From assembly GCF_001942305.1 (NCBI RefSeq), contig NZ_MKKE01000014.1:25172-89171 (forward strand): DNA of 64,000 bases, written 5' to 3'. The stretch comes from Saccharomonospora sp. CUA-673 (GTDB taxonomy: Bacteria; Actinomycetota; Actinomycetes; Mycobacteriales; Pseudonocardiaceae). A program made the translations under genes and the position numbers. Below the pieces are notes generated by a model that was given only the letters and a program-made list of their open reading frames with translations, was not told the DNA's origin and ran no database searches. Shown one piece after another: positions 17,916 through 26,072 of this stretch (position 1 is the first letter of the stretch; the number at the start of each line of letters is the position of its first letter).

Positions 17916-18152
17916 TGGACGCCGACACCGCGACGTGGATCCGCACCCACGTGTGGACCCGCGACCTCCGCCGCGACCACGACAACGTGCCCGGCGCGTT
18001 CACACGAAGCGTGGCTCACCACCCCGCCCGGATCGAAACGCGCCATCTACAAGCCCGTGTGGCTCGCCGACCGCGCCTGCAACTGGACCTGCCCCTGCAC
18101 AGCCACCCACACCCGACAGCCCACCCAGCCCGAACAGCTCGCGCTGATCTGA
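17915..18152 (+). CDS. Phage protein of unknown function, Cys-rich C-terminus (apparent frameshift near 18010)
   Basis: Starts MDADTATWIRTHVWTRDL. After GAFTR the frame turns to low-quality sequence. Shifting at about 18010 (one extra or two missing bases) gives AWLTTPPGSKRAIYKPVWLA followed by DRACNWTCPCTATH, a plausible Cys-rich finger, and a stop at 18152. Function unknown. Confidence 0.5.
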
Positions 18153-18162
18153 GGAGACCCAC

Positions 18163-18548
18163 ATGACCCGAAACCGCCGCAGCGCGAAAACGGCCGCGCC
18201 CGGTTCGAACGGCAGATCGCCGACTACCTCGCCGAGGTCGTCGACGACCGCATCGACCGACGCGTCCGCAACGGCGCCAAAGACCGCGGCGACCTCTCCG
18301 GCGTCCGTATGTCGCCCGCTTTGCGGTCTCAGCGCGTCGTGTGCGAGCTGAAAGACACCACCCGGTGTGATCTCCCGGGGTGGACACGAGAAGCCGCCAC
18401 AGAGCGAATGAACGACGATGCCGCCGTCGGTCTGGTGATCCACAAGCGACACGGCAACGCCAACCCCGCCGAACAGTGGGTATCGATGACGGTCGCCGAC
18501 CTCGTGGCGCTCCTCACCGGCGAACGACCCGAAGGGGCCGACGAATGA
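18163..18548 (+). CDS. Phage protein of unknown function (apparent frameshift near 18168)
   Basis: The ATG follows GAGGAGACCCAC. Restoring one C in the CCC run directly after the start gives PKPPQRENGRARFERQIADY and LAEVVDDRIDRRVRNGAKDRG, a charged helical region. A small domain follows (LVIHKRHGNANPAEQWVSMTVADLVALLTG) and ends at 18548, where the stop overlaps the next ATG. Without the correction the first frame ends early. Function unknown. Confidence 0.5.
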
Positions 18549-18838
18549 AACACGACCTCGACGAGATCGCCGACGTCTACCGCGCCGCCGTCGAGCGAAC
18601 CGAGCACCCGCGGCGCGCGGTGATGAACGCATTCGGCATGACGCGGCAGACCGCCGCCCGGTGGATACGACTTGCCCGCGAGGCCGGGAACCTGCCGCCC
18701 GAGCAGGGGAAGGCATTCGCGGCGGGCGAGCACTACCCACGACGCGCACGGTTCGGCAGCGACCGCGCTACATGGCTCGCGTGCGCCGAATGCCGCCACC
18801 CCTGGCCATGCCCCAACCGAGGAGGACGGAACCAGTGA
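18545..18838 (+). CDS. Helix-turn-helix protein with C-terminal Cys motif
   Basis: 97 residues. AVMNAFGMTRQTAARWIRLAREAGNLPP is a helix-turn-helix (residues 27-54), followed by a short CAECRHPWPCP zinc-like knuckle near the C-terminus. Similar small DNA-binding proteins lie upstream of the packaging genes in many actinophages. The ATG overlaps the previous stop. Confidence 0.65.
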   Translation: MKHDLDEIADVYRAAVERTEHPRRAVMNAFGMTRQTAARWIRLAREAGNLPPEQGKAFAAGEHYPRRARFGSDRATWLACAECRHPWPCPNRGGRNQ

Positions 18839-19017
18839 GCATCGACAGCGACCGCACCCGCCTCACAGCGCAGATCGGGTCCAACGTCACCAATACCCCC
18901 ATTGAACGAGCGAAAGCGAGGCTCACCGTCGTGGAACGAGCCCACGACGCCGACGACATGGCCGAACTACTCGCCATGCTCGGACTCGACGACGAGAGGC
19001 CCCGCGATGCCGTTTGA
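18835..19017 (+). CDS. Small acidic phage protein
   Basis: 60 residues from GTG 18835, overlapping the previous stop, with a GGAGGACGG ribosome-binding site. ERAKARLTVVERAHDADDMAELLAMLGLDD is helical. It overlaps the HNH gene start by 11 bases. Function unknown. Confidence 0.55.
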   Translation: MSIDSDRTRLTAQIGSNVTNTPIERAKARLTVVERAHDADDMAELLAMLGLDDERPRDAV

Positions 19018-19281
19018 CCGCGAGACGCAGGCACGCCGCTACGGCCGCCGACACCGACGACTCCGCGCTTACTGGCTGCCCTACGTCACCGAGGACGGGT
19101 GGACTGTGCCCGCTGCGGACAGCGGATACACCCCACCGACCTGTGGGACCTGGGGCACCGGGACGACGGGAAACCGGGGTACTGGGGTCCCGAGCACAGG
19201 GGGTGCAACCGCACCGCCGGCGCCAGCAACTCGAACACCACACCCACCGACCCCAAACCGAGGAGGTACACCAGGTGGTGA
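19007..19281 (+). CDS. HNH endonuclease-like protein next to terminase (apparent frameshift near 19099)
   Basis: The N-terminus MPFDRETQARRYGRRHRRLRA leads to LPYVTEDG. Restoring one G in the GGGTGG stretch gives VDCARCGQRIHPTDLWDLGH, then GYWGPEHRGCNRTAG, an HNH finger with two CxxC-type metal sites and DLGH as the first His block. HNH nucleases directly before TerS are standard in HK97-type phages and assist specific cleavage during packaging. Position and motif agree, so the call is secure despite the break. Confidence 0.75.
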
Positions 19282-19527
19282 ACGCTCGCGCCGAGCTGCG
19301 AAACAAGCAGGGCACCAGGGGGGAGGGGGTGCCCCTCGCTGATCGCAGCAGAAACAGAACAACCAGACGAGAGGGCACACTCAGCGTGGAATGTCAACAG
19401 CTCGACGCGCGAAATTCTGTTCACAGTGGACAGAGCTCGAGCCGGTTTTCCCCGCCGAGAGGGCCCCGGGACATCCCTGCCCCTGTCTTTCTCTCTCCCC
19501 GCACACGCGATCACGTGAGGTAGGCAC
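19282..19527 (+). other. Non-coding region between HNH and TerS; candidate cos/pac region
   Basis: 246 bp without a convincing gene. It contains a GGCACC...GGTGCC hairpin with a G-rich loop (about 19310-19337) and a pyrimidine-rich stretch before the TerS ribosome-binding site. In HK97-type phages the packaging site usually lies here, so it is the best place to look for cos or pac, but no cohesive end can be defined from sequence. Confidence 0.4.
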
Positions 19528-19926
19528 ATGACACGCGAACACATGCAGGCTGCTGACCACACGTTCGCCGCGTCGGTCGCGGAAACGCTCGATTCGCTCG
19601 AGTTGCAGGCAGAAGACCGCGCAGCGGGCCGATTGGCCGAGAAGTACGCCCGGGCGCTCGACGAGGCGCGCGCGGCCGAGGTTCAGGCGGACAAGGTGCT
19701 GCGGCGCCTCGACGACGACGATCCCGACCCCGAGCTCGCCGAGTTGGTGTCGGCGTTGCGGGGCAAGCTGTCGGCGCGTACGGCGCTCGAGTCGCTGGGG
19801 CCCAAGTTGCTGTCCGTGCTCGACGCGCTCGGCGGCTCGCCGAAGGCTCGAGCGTCGGCCGGCAAGACTGCGGGGAAGGGTGGCAAGGGTGGCAAGCTCG
19901 CCGAGCTCCGCGCTGCTCGGGCGTGA
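19528..19926 (+). CDS. terS: Terminase small subunit
   Basis: 132 residues: a helical N-terminal DNA-binding part (FAASVAETLDSLELQAEDRA), a long acidic/Ala coiled coil (LAEKYARALDEARAAEVQAD), and a Lys/Gly-rich tail (KTAGKGGKGGKLAELRAARA). It lies immediately before the large terminase with a 47-base overlap, and a GAGGT ribosome-binding site precedes the ATG. It recognises the packaging site and recruits TerL. Identity rests on position and composition more than on motif. Confidence 0.75.
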   Translation: MTREHMQAADHTFAASVAETLDSLELQAEDRAAGRLAEKYARALDEARAAEVQADKVLRRLDDDDPDPELAELVSALRGKLSARTALESLGPKLLSVLDALGGSPKARASAGKTAGKGGKGGKLAELRAARA

Positions 19927-21376
19927 GTGTCCGCGCCTGTTCACCGAGCCGGCGCGCAAGCTGACCAGGAAGACGACGCTCGGTTTCGAGGCGATCGCGT
20001 TCGCCGAGGACATGCTCGGCATGACGTTGCTCCCGTGGCAGCGTTGGTGGTTGATTCATGCGCTCGAGCTCGAGCCGGGCGGCTCGTTCCGATACCGCAC
20101 CGTACTAACGCTGGTGGCGCGGCAGAACGGCAAGACGACGCTACTCAAGGCGTTGAGCCTGTATTTCATGTACATGGGGCGGGCGCGCCTGGTGCTCGGT
20201 GCGGCGCAGTCCCTCGACATCGCCCGCGAGTCGTGGTCGGGCGCGGTCGATCTGGCCGAGGGTGACGCCGAGCTCGCCGACGAGATCGACCTCGTGCGCC
20301 GAGCGAACGGCGAGCAAGAGTTGCGGCTCGTCAACGGCGCCCGGTATCGCATCGCTGCGGCCACGGGCGCCGCCGGCCGCGGCCTGTCGGTCGACCTGTT
20401 GATCCTCGACGAGCTGCGCCAACACCAGACGTGGGCCGCGTGGGGTGCGCTGTCGAAAACGACGATGGCGCGGCCGGACGCGCTCACGGTGGGCATCTCG
20501 AACGCCGGCGACGACCAGTCGGTCGTGCTGAACGCGCTACGCGAGGCCGCGCTCGCCGGCGCCGACCCCACCATCGGCCTGTTTGAGTGGTCCGCGCCGG
20601 ACGGGTGCGAGCTCGACGACCGCGACGCGTGGGCGCAGGCCAACCCCGGACTTGGGCACACGATCACCGAGCAGGCGATCGCCACGGCGCAGGCCACCGA
20701 CCCGCCGGCGGTGTTCCGAACCGAGGTGCTGTGCCAGCGGGTCGACGTGCTCGACTCGGCGGTCGACCCGGGCGGGTGGAGCACGGGCGCGGACCCGGGC
20801 GGGTCCCTCGAGGGTGCGCGCGACCGGGTCGCCGTCGGGCTCGACGTCGCACCGGACGGGGCGCACGTGGCGCTACTGGCGGCGGCGGACGCCGGCGACG
20901 GGCGGGTGCGTGTCGAGCCGGTCGCCGCGTGGGACTCGACGGACGCCGCGCGCGACGAGCTCGACGAGCTGCTCGACCGGATCGCCCCGCGGGCGCTCGC
21001 GTGGTTCCCGTCGGGGCCGGCGGCCGCGCTCGGCGCGGTGATCCGTCGTGACCGTCTTGCGCCGGCCGGCGGGAACCGGAAGGGCCGGCGGCCGGGCCGT
21101 CCGTTCGAGCTCGTCGAGTTGACGGGGCAGAAGGTCGCCGAGACGTGTCAGTCGTTCGCTGATTTGGTCGCTGCGGGCCGCGTGTTGCATCCGGCGGACC
21201 CGATGCTCGACGCGCACGTGATGAACGCGCAGCGGCTCGACCAGGGCGACGGGTGGCGGTTCGCTCGTCGCGGGGCGGGGCACGTGTCGGCGGTGTACGC
21301 GGCGGCCGGCGCGGTTCAGGCGGCGTTGACGTTGCCTCGTCCGGCGGGGCGGCCGCGGGTGATCGTCGCTCGGTAG
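19880..21376 (+). CDS. terL: Terminase large subunit
   Basis: 498 residues. The ATPase domain has LPWQRWW (adenine-binding region), Walker A VARQNGKTT (residues 79-87), GAAQSLDIAR, Walker B LLILDEL (about 173-179) and the coupling ISNAGDDQS. The nuclease domain has acidic residues in VAVGLDVAPDGAHVAL and DAHVMNAQ. It pumps DNA into the prohead and cuts the concatemer. The GTG start overlaps TerS. Motif order and size match HK97-type TerL. Confidence 0.95.
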   Translation: MARVASSPSSALLGRECPRLFTEPARKLTRKTTLGFEAIAFAEDMLGMTLLPWQRWWLIHALELEPGGSFRYRTVLTLVARQNGKTTLLKALSLYFMYMGRARLVLGAAQSLDIARESWSGAVDLAEGDAELADEIDLVRRANGEQELRLVNGARYRIAAATGAAGRGLSVDLLILDELRQHQTWAAWGALSKTTMARPDALTVGISNAGDDQSVVLNALREAALAGADPTIGLFEWSAPDGCELDDRDAWAQANPGLGHTITEQAIATAQATDPPAVFRTEVLCQRVDVLDSAVDPGGWSTGADPGGSLEGARDRVAVGLDVAPDGAHVALLAAADAGDGRVRVEPVAAWDSTDAARDELDELLDRIAPRALAWFPSGPAAALGAVIRRDRLAPAGGNRKGRRPGRPFELVELTGQKVAETCQSFADLVAAGRVLHPADPMLDAHVMNAQRLDQGDGWRFARRGAGHVSAVYAAAGAVQAALTLPRPAGRPRVIVAR

Positions 21377-21433
21377 CGCCACGCCGGCGGCCACAGTGGA
21401 CGCCGGTATTTCTATACCGTTATAGTTATCGGT
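21377..21433 (+). promoter_or_regulatory. AT-rich spacer, possible structural-gene promoter
   Basis: The 57-bp gap is markedly AT-rich for this genome, with GGTATTTCTATACC (5-bp inverted repeat) and a TATAGTTAT segment resembling a -10 element, ending at the portal start. It may drive the head and tail operon. Confidence 0.4.
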
Positions 21434-24418
21434 GTGGGATTCGTGCGGACGGTGCTGAGGTGGGCCGGCGTGCCAGACACGCCGGCCCCCGAGCCGCACG
21501 TGTCGTTCTCGTGGGACCTGCACACGTCCCCCATCGACGATCTGATCACCCGCGAGGGCCGCGAACTGTCCAATGTGCCGGTGGCGCGTGACCGGGCGCT
21601 CACGGTGCCCGCGGTGCTGCGCGGGCGGAACATGATCTGCTCTATCGCCACGCTGCCGTTGGTGACGAAGGCATCCGACCGCACCGAGACGCGTACGCCG
21701 TTGCTCGAGCAGATCGACGACGCCGTGCCCAACATCGTCACGATGTCGCAGACGGTCGAGGACTTGCTCCTCGAGGGTGTCGCGTGGTGGCGGGTGCGGT
21801 CGCGGCTGGCGGATGGGTTCCCGCGGTCGGCCGAGTTCGTCAACGCGCACCGGGTGTCGGTCAACCCGCCCGCCGGCGCGCCGCCGCGGCGCCTGCCGTC
21901 GGGTCTGTACCCCGGCGAGTCGGTGCTGTGGGTCGACGGCGAGCCGGTGCGCGGTCGGGACATGATCCGGTTCGACTCGCCCAACCCCGGAATTCTGACG
22001 GCGGCCGCGCGTGCGATTCGTCGGGCGATCGTGTTCGAGCGTGCGTCGGCGATGTACGCGCGGAACCCGCGGCCTGTCGAGTACTTCACCCCGTTGGAGG
22101 GTGCCGACCCGACGACCGACGAGGAGATCGAGGAGATTCTCACGGCGTGGGGCGAGGCTCGCCGCGCGGGCTCGACCGCGTACGTGCCGGCGTCGCTCAA
22201 GTACAACACCGTGGACATGCCGTCGCCGGCCGAGTTGCAGCTCGTCGAAATGCAGAAACAGGCGACGGTTGAGATCGCTAACGTGATGGGCCTCGACTCC
22301 GAGGATTTGCAGGTGTCGACGACGTCGCGCACCTATCAGTCCGCTGTGGACCGTCGGCGCGACCGGATCAACGACGTGCTGTCGCCGTTCATGAGCGCGA
22401 TCACCGACCGCCTGTCGATGAACGACGTCACTCGCAGGGGGCAGCGTGTCGCGTTCAAGTTGGACGACTACATGCGCGCCGACCCCACTACGCGGTGGGG
22501 CACATACCAGACCGGACTACAGAACGGCGTCGTGTCGGTCGCCGAGGTGCGCGCGATGGAAGGTTTGCCCGACATCCCGGTCGAGCCGCGGCCCGTGGCG
22601 CCCGTGCGGCGGCCGGGCGTTCGCCGCCAAGTGGAGGAACCACGCATGTCACACACGAGCGGCGCGCAGTTCGCCGACGACACCGACGACGGGCTCGAGC
22701 GCATCGCGTTCGACGGTCCGCCGGTCGACGCCGAGTTCCGCGTCGACCGTGAGCGGCGCACCGTCGAGGGTCTGCTCGTGCCGTGGGGCAAGGTCGCCCG
22801 GTCCGCCGGCGCGGCCTACACGTTCGCCCGCGGTTCGCTGTCGTGGTCGGAGGTGTCGCGGGTGAAGCTCAACCGCGAACACGCCCGGTTCGACGTGGTC
22901 GGCGTGGCGCGGCGCCTCGAGGTCACCGACGAGGGCCTCGTCGGCACCTTCAAGATCGCCCGCGGTGAGGACGGCGACCGCGTGTTGTCGCTCGCCGAGG
23001 ACGGAATCCTCGACGGTTTCTCGATCGAGGCCGAGTTCGACGAGGGCGGGGTCGAGTGGTCCCGCACCGGTGACGACGGTGGGGTTCGGCGCGTGTCGCG
23101 TGCTCGGCTCGCCGGCGTCGCGATCACCAGTAGCCCAGCATTCGACGACGCCCGCGTGTCGGGTGTCGCAGCGTCCAGAAAGGACACACACGTGTATAAG
23201 CCCGACGAGGGTCAGAACGAGGCGCCGGCCCCCGGGCCGGACGCTGCCGCATTCACGAGCGCAGTCGAGGCCATGGCCGGCGCGGTCGAGCGTCTCGGCC
23301 AGGTTCAGGCCGAGCTGCCGCAGAAGATCGCCGACGAGGTCGCCAACACGGCGGGGCCGGCGTTCGTCGACCCGGCCGGCCGCGAGCAGCAGAAGTTCAG
23401 CGTGAACGAAGAGCCGTTGTACCGGTTCGACGGTATCGGCGGCCAGCACGATTTCAGTTCGGACATGATCGCCGGCGCCAAGGGTGACGACGAGGCGCGC
23501 GCCCGCGTCGAGGAGTGGATCGGCGCGAACTTCTCGGTTGAGACTGGCGACGTCGAGTCGCTGAACCCGGCGCGGCAGCGGCCCGACATGTACGTCGACC
23601 AGCTCGATTACGTCACGCCGATTTGGGACTCGATCAACAAGGGCTCGATCAGCGACAACACGCCGTTCGTGCTGCCGAAGTTCGAGAGTTCGGCGAACCT
23701 GGTCAACGAGCACACCGAGGGCACCGAGCCCGACTCGGGCACGTTCACGACGACGTCGCAGACGATCACGCCGCAGGCGGTGTCCGGCAAGGTTGAGATC
23801 ACCCGGGAGACGTGGGACCAGGGCGGTAACCCGCAGCTCTCGTCCATCCTGTGGCGGCAGATCGTGCGCGCCTACCGTGAGGGCCTCGAGAATTCGGCGG
23901 CGTCGATGCTGGCCGACCTGTCGGTCGCGACGATCGCCCTCACCGGGTCCGACGTCGAGCTCACCGACGAACTGAAGCAGGCGCTCGCCGCGCTCCAGTT
24001 CGTCCGCGGCGGTAACCGGTTCCGTGACTTCAAGTTGCACGGCGAGCTCTACAACGCGCTTGCGGGCGCGAAGGACGGCAACGGCCGGCCCATGTTCCCC
24101 GTGCTGTCGCCGTCGAACGCCGACGGCACCGCGGATGCGTTCTTCGGGTCGATCGCCGTCGGTGGCCTCGCCGGCGTGCCCGCGTGGGCGCTCAACGACG
24201 CCGGCGGCGGTTCCTCGTTCCTGTACAACCGCGAGGACGTGCACGGCTGGGCAAGCGCGCCCAACCGGTTGGAGTTCCAGTACCGCGTCGCGTACGTCGA
24301 CGTTGGGGTGTGGGGCTACAAGGCGGTTGCGTGCACCCGTGAGGACGGCGTCCGCGAGATCACCTACGCGCCGAGCGACAACGGCGGCGACAACGGCGGC
24401 GACGGCGGCGGGGCCTGA
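21434..24418 (+). CDS. Portal-protease-major capsid protein in one frame (994 codons)
   Basis: One uninterrupted frame encodes three HK97 morphogenesis proteins. Residues 1-404 are the portal (LTVPAVLRGRNMICSIATLP, VANVMGL-type IANVMGLDSEDL, DYMRADPTTRWGTYQTGLQNG). Residues 405-586 are the prohead protease, with His483 in LNREHARFD and Ser530 in DGFSIEAEF, the expected catalytic pair. Residues 587-994 are the major capsid protein: a helical delta-domain-like start (VEAMAGAVERLGQVQAEL), then PLYRFDGI, LPKFESSANLVNEHTEG, QTITPQAVSGKVEITRE and a Gly/Asp/Asn tail. These are normally separate genes needed in roughly 12:60:415 copies. Good ribosome-binding sites precede in-frame ATG 22646 and GTG 23192, so separate proteins are probably also made. 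No other frame offers a nearby stop at either junction, which argues against a simple sequencing artefact. Confidence 0.88.
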   Translation: MGFVRTVLRWAGVPDTPAPEPHVSFSWDLHTSPIDDLITREGRELSNVPVARDRALTVPAVLRGRNMICSIATLPLVTKASDRTETRTPLLEQIDDAVPNIVTMSQTVEDLLLEGVAWWRVRSRLADGFPRSAEFVNAHRVSVNPPAGAPPRRLPSGLYPGESVLWVDGEPVRGRDMIRFDSPNPGILTAAARAIRRAIVFERASAMYARNPRPVEYFTPLEGADPTTDEEIEEILTAWGEARRAGSTAYVPASLKYNTVDMPSPAELQLVEMQKQATVEIANVMGLDSEDLQVSTTSRTYQSAVDRRRDRINDVLSPFMSAITDRLSMNDVTRRGQRVAFKLDDYMRADPTTRWGTYQTGLQNGVVSVAEVRAMEGLPDIPVEPRPVAPVRRPGVRRQVEEPRMSHTSGAQFADDTDDGLERIAFDGPPVDAEFRVDRERRTVEGLLVPWGKVARSAGAAYTFARGSLSWSEVSRVKLNREHARFDVVGVARRLEVTDEGLVGTFKIARGEDGDRVLSLAEDGILDGFSIEAEFDEGGVEWSRTGDDGGVRRVSRARLAGVAITSSPAFDDARVSGVAASRKDTHVYKPDEGQNEAPAPGPDAAAFTSAVEAMAGAVERLGQVQAELPQKIADEVANTAGPAFVDPAGREQQKFSVNEEPLYRFDGIGGQHDFSSDMIAGAKGDDEARARVEEWIGANFSVETGDVESLNPARQRPDMYVDQLDYVTPIWDSINKGSISDNTPFVLPKFESSANLVNEHTEGTEPDSGTFTTTSQTITPQAVSGKVEITRETWDQGGNPQLSSILWRQIVRAYREGLENSAASMLADLSVATIALTGSDVELTDELKQALAALQFVRGGNRFRDFKLHGELYNALAGAKDGNGRPMFPVLSPSNADGTADAFFGSIAVGGLAGVPAWALNDAGGGSSFLYNREDVHGWASAPNRLEFQYRVAYVDVGVWGYKAVACTREDGVREITYAPSDNGGDNGGDGGGA
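22633..22648 (+). promoter_or_regulatory. Internal ribosome-binding site and ATG for the prohead protease domain
   Basis: GGAGG lies 8 bases before an in-frame ATG at 22646, where the portal fold ends and the protease begins (MSHTSGAQFADD). It would allow free protease (586 - 404 = 182 residues before the capsid start) to be made apart from the fusion. Confidence 0.65.
23178..23194 (+). promoter_or_regulatory. Internal ribosome-binding site and GTG for the major capsid domain
   Basis: AAAGGA precedes an in-frame GTG at 23192 (VYKPDEGQNEAPAPG). Initiation here would yield a 408-residue capsid protein including the delta-like scaffold region, the form needed in hundreds of copies. Confidence 0.6.
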
Positions 24419-24420
24419 TC

Positions 24421-24618
24421 ATGGCGACGCGGAAGAGGTCACGGCCGGCCACCGCGCCGGCCGTGACCCCTGACGACGAGCCGGTCGTCGACGAGGCGCC
24501 GGCCACCGAGCCGGCCGAGCCGGCGCCGGCCGCGCGGCCGCGCCGGCGGCGTCCGGTGTGGATGATCCCCACGCCCGACGGGCTCGTCCCGGAACACGAG
24601 CTGCGACGGGGGCGGTGA
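24421..24618 (+). CDS. Small Pro/Ala-rich phage protein
   Basis: 65 residues: a basic start (MATRKRSRPATAPAV), an acidic Pro/Ala-Glu linker, and a conserved-looking C-terminus (RRPVWMIPTPDGLVPEHELRRG). It sits directly after the capsid gene. Similar short proteins between capsid and connector are common in actinophages; the function is unknown. Confidence 0.65.
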   Translation: MATRKRSRPATAPAVTPDDEPVVDEAPATEPAEPAPAARPRRRRPVWMIPTPDGLVPEHELRRGR

Positions 24619-24620
24619 CC

Positions 24621-24974
24621 ATGCCCGGGTGGCTCACGCTCGCCGACCTGAAAGCCGAGATGGACATCGACGAGTCGGACACGCGCGACGACGAGCGCCT
24701 CGAGACTGCCCTCGAGGCAGCCGAGGTGTTCGTCGAGCGTGTGCGGCGCGGTGACTTCAACTTCGACCAGGACCCGGCGTCCGATCTGCCCGCACCGACC
24801 GCTGACGTGCGTCTCGGAACGCTCATGCTCGCCCGCCGGTGGAACACCCGCCGGCGCTCGCCCGACGGCATGGTGTCCATGTCCGAACAGGGCACGGCAA
24901 CGGTCGTGGCCAACGACCCCGACATCGCCCGTCTGTTGCGGATCGGGCGGCACGCACGGGCGCGCGTCGGATGA
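24621..24974 (+). CDS. Head-tail connector (adaptor) protein
   Basis: 117 residues: GWLTLADLKAEMDIDESDTRDDERLETALEAAEVFVERV is the helical start of gp6/gp15-type adaptors, which form a ring below the portal. The rest (VRLGTLMLARRWNTRRRSPDGM) fits this family. ATG 24621 was chosen; a GTG at 24615 overlapping the previous stop is the alternative. The position after capsid supports the call. Confidence 0.7.
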   Translation: MPGWLTLADLKAEMDIDESDTRDDERLETALEAAEVFVERVRRGDFNFDQDPASDLPAPTADVRLGTLMLARRWNTRRRSPDGMVSMSEQGTATVVANDPDIARLLRIGRHARARVG

Positions 24975-25330
24975 GCGTGCAGCAGGCGGCTACCGCCCTC
25001 GAGGACGCGCTCCGCCACGTCGACGGGGCGCGGGTCTACCGCGATCCGGCGGGTGCGGTGGCGGACCCGCCGGCGTTGCTCGTGGGCCCGCCGCGGCTCA
25101 CGTGGGAAGGCATATGCGGCGGGCCGACGTCGGCGACGTTCGTCGTCTACGTCATGGCGGCGATGGATGAGCGCGCGGTGTCGCGGTTGTGGGAACTGGT
25201 GCCGGTCGTGGCCGCAGCGATCGACGAGCACGTGCGCGACGCGGTCGTTACCGAGGCCAACCCCGGTGTGTTCGACGCCGGCGGCAACAACCTACCCAGC
25301 TACGAACTAACGGTGGAGGTCGCACTATGA
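24971..25330 (+). CDS. Tail completion/terminator-like protein
   Basis: 119 residues with ALEDALRHVDGARVYRDP, PPALLVGPPRLTWE and a final LPSYELTVEVAL strand, resembling small alpha/beta tail-terminator proteins that cap the tail tube. ATG overlaps the previous stop by 4 bases. Identification rests on position before the tail tube gene and on fold pattern. Confidence 0.6.
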   Translation: MSVQQAATALEDALRHVDGARVYRDPAGAVADPPALLVGPPRLTWEGICGGPTSATFVVYVMAAMDERAVSRLWELVPVVAAAIDEHVRDAVVTEANPGVFDAGGNNLPSYELTVEVAL

Positions 25331-25797
25331 GCGTGCACCACAGGAAGCTAAAGCAGATCGAGTTCTCGATCGACGGGACACAGTTCGAGTGCCAGGTGCA
25401 GTCGTGGAACCTCGACCCCGGTATCGGCGACGGTGAGCGCAACTACGCGTTCTGTCCCGACGGCGAGTTCATCGAGGACCCCGAGCCCGAGCCCACGCTC
25501 GAGCTGACGTTCTACGCAGACTGGAGGTCGGAGGGAATCTCGGCATTCCTGTGGGAGCACGCCGGCGAGCAGGCCGAGTTCACCCTCGACCACCACCCGG
25601 ACATTCCGGCCGAGCACGTGCGGTGGACCGGTCAGGTTCGTCTGCGTCCGGGGCCGGCCGGCGGTGAGGCGCGCGAAACGGAAATGACGGAGGTGACGCT
25701 CGAGGTCGTCGGCGTCCCGGATTTCGAGCGGGTCGGCAGCGGCGACAACGGCGACGGCGGTAACGGCGGCGACAACGGAGACGAGGGTACGTTCTGA
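25327..25797 (+). CDS. Major tail (tube) protein
   Basis: 156 residues. A beta-rich body (IEFSIDGTQFECQVQSWNL, PTLELTFYADW, SAFLWEHAGEQAEFTLDHHP, VRWTGQVRLRPG, TEVTLEVVGVPDF) matches siphophage tube subunits. It ends in a Gly/Asn/Asp tail (GDNGDGGNGGDNGDEG) very like that of the capsid protein. It directly precedes the G/GT chaperone genes, the standard order. The ATG overlaps the previous stop. Confidence 0.75.
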   Translation: MSVHHRKLKQIEFSIDGTQFECQVQSWNLDPGIGDGERNYAFCPDGEFIEDPEPEPTLELTFYADWRSEGISAFLWEHAGEQAEFTLDHHPDIPAEHVRWTGQVRLRPGPAGGEARETEMTEVTLEVVGVPDFERVGSGDNGDGGNGGDNGDEGTF

Positions 25798-26072
25798 TGT
25801 TCGAGTTTAAGGTGCAGCCGGTGGACGGTGGCGACGAGTACCGCGTCACCGCCGATTCCCGTGACATCTACGTGTGGGAGAAGACCGGCAAGGGCCGCTC
25901 GTTGGCGACGTTGCGCGACAACCCGACCATGGCGGCCAACTACGAGATTGCCTATCAGGCGGCCCGCCGTCAGCGGCTGTTTGTCGGCACCATGGCCGAG
26001 TTCGCCGAGCTCAACGTCTTGGACTTCACCGAGGACGGAGAGGACGAGGACCCTACCCACGGGGAAGCCTGA
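25797..26072 (+). CDS. Tail assembly chaperone, G form
   Basis: 91 residues (MFEFKVQPVDGGDEYRVTA, DIYVWEKTGKGRSLATLRDN, FAELNVLDFTEDGEDED). Size, acidic C-terminus and location between tube and tape measure fit the gpG chaperone that coats the tape measure during tail assembly. A second frame opens beneath its end, as in lambda G/GT. Confidence 0.75.
   Translation: MFEFKVQPVDGGDEYRVTADSRDIYVWEKTGKGRSLATLRDNPTMAANYEIAYQAARRQRLFVGTMAEFAELNVLDFTEDGEDEDPTHGEA

Noticed and set aside
22649..24244. A 531-codon open frame opposite the protease and capsid region
   Set aside because: Antisense shadow with no motif and no ribosome-binding site.
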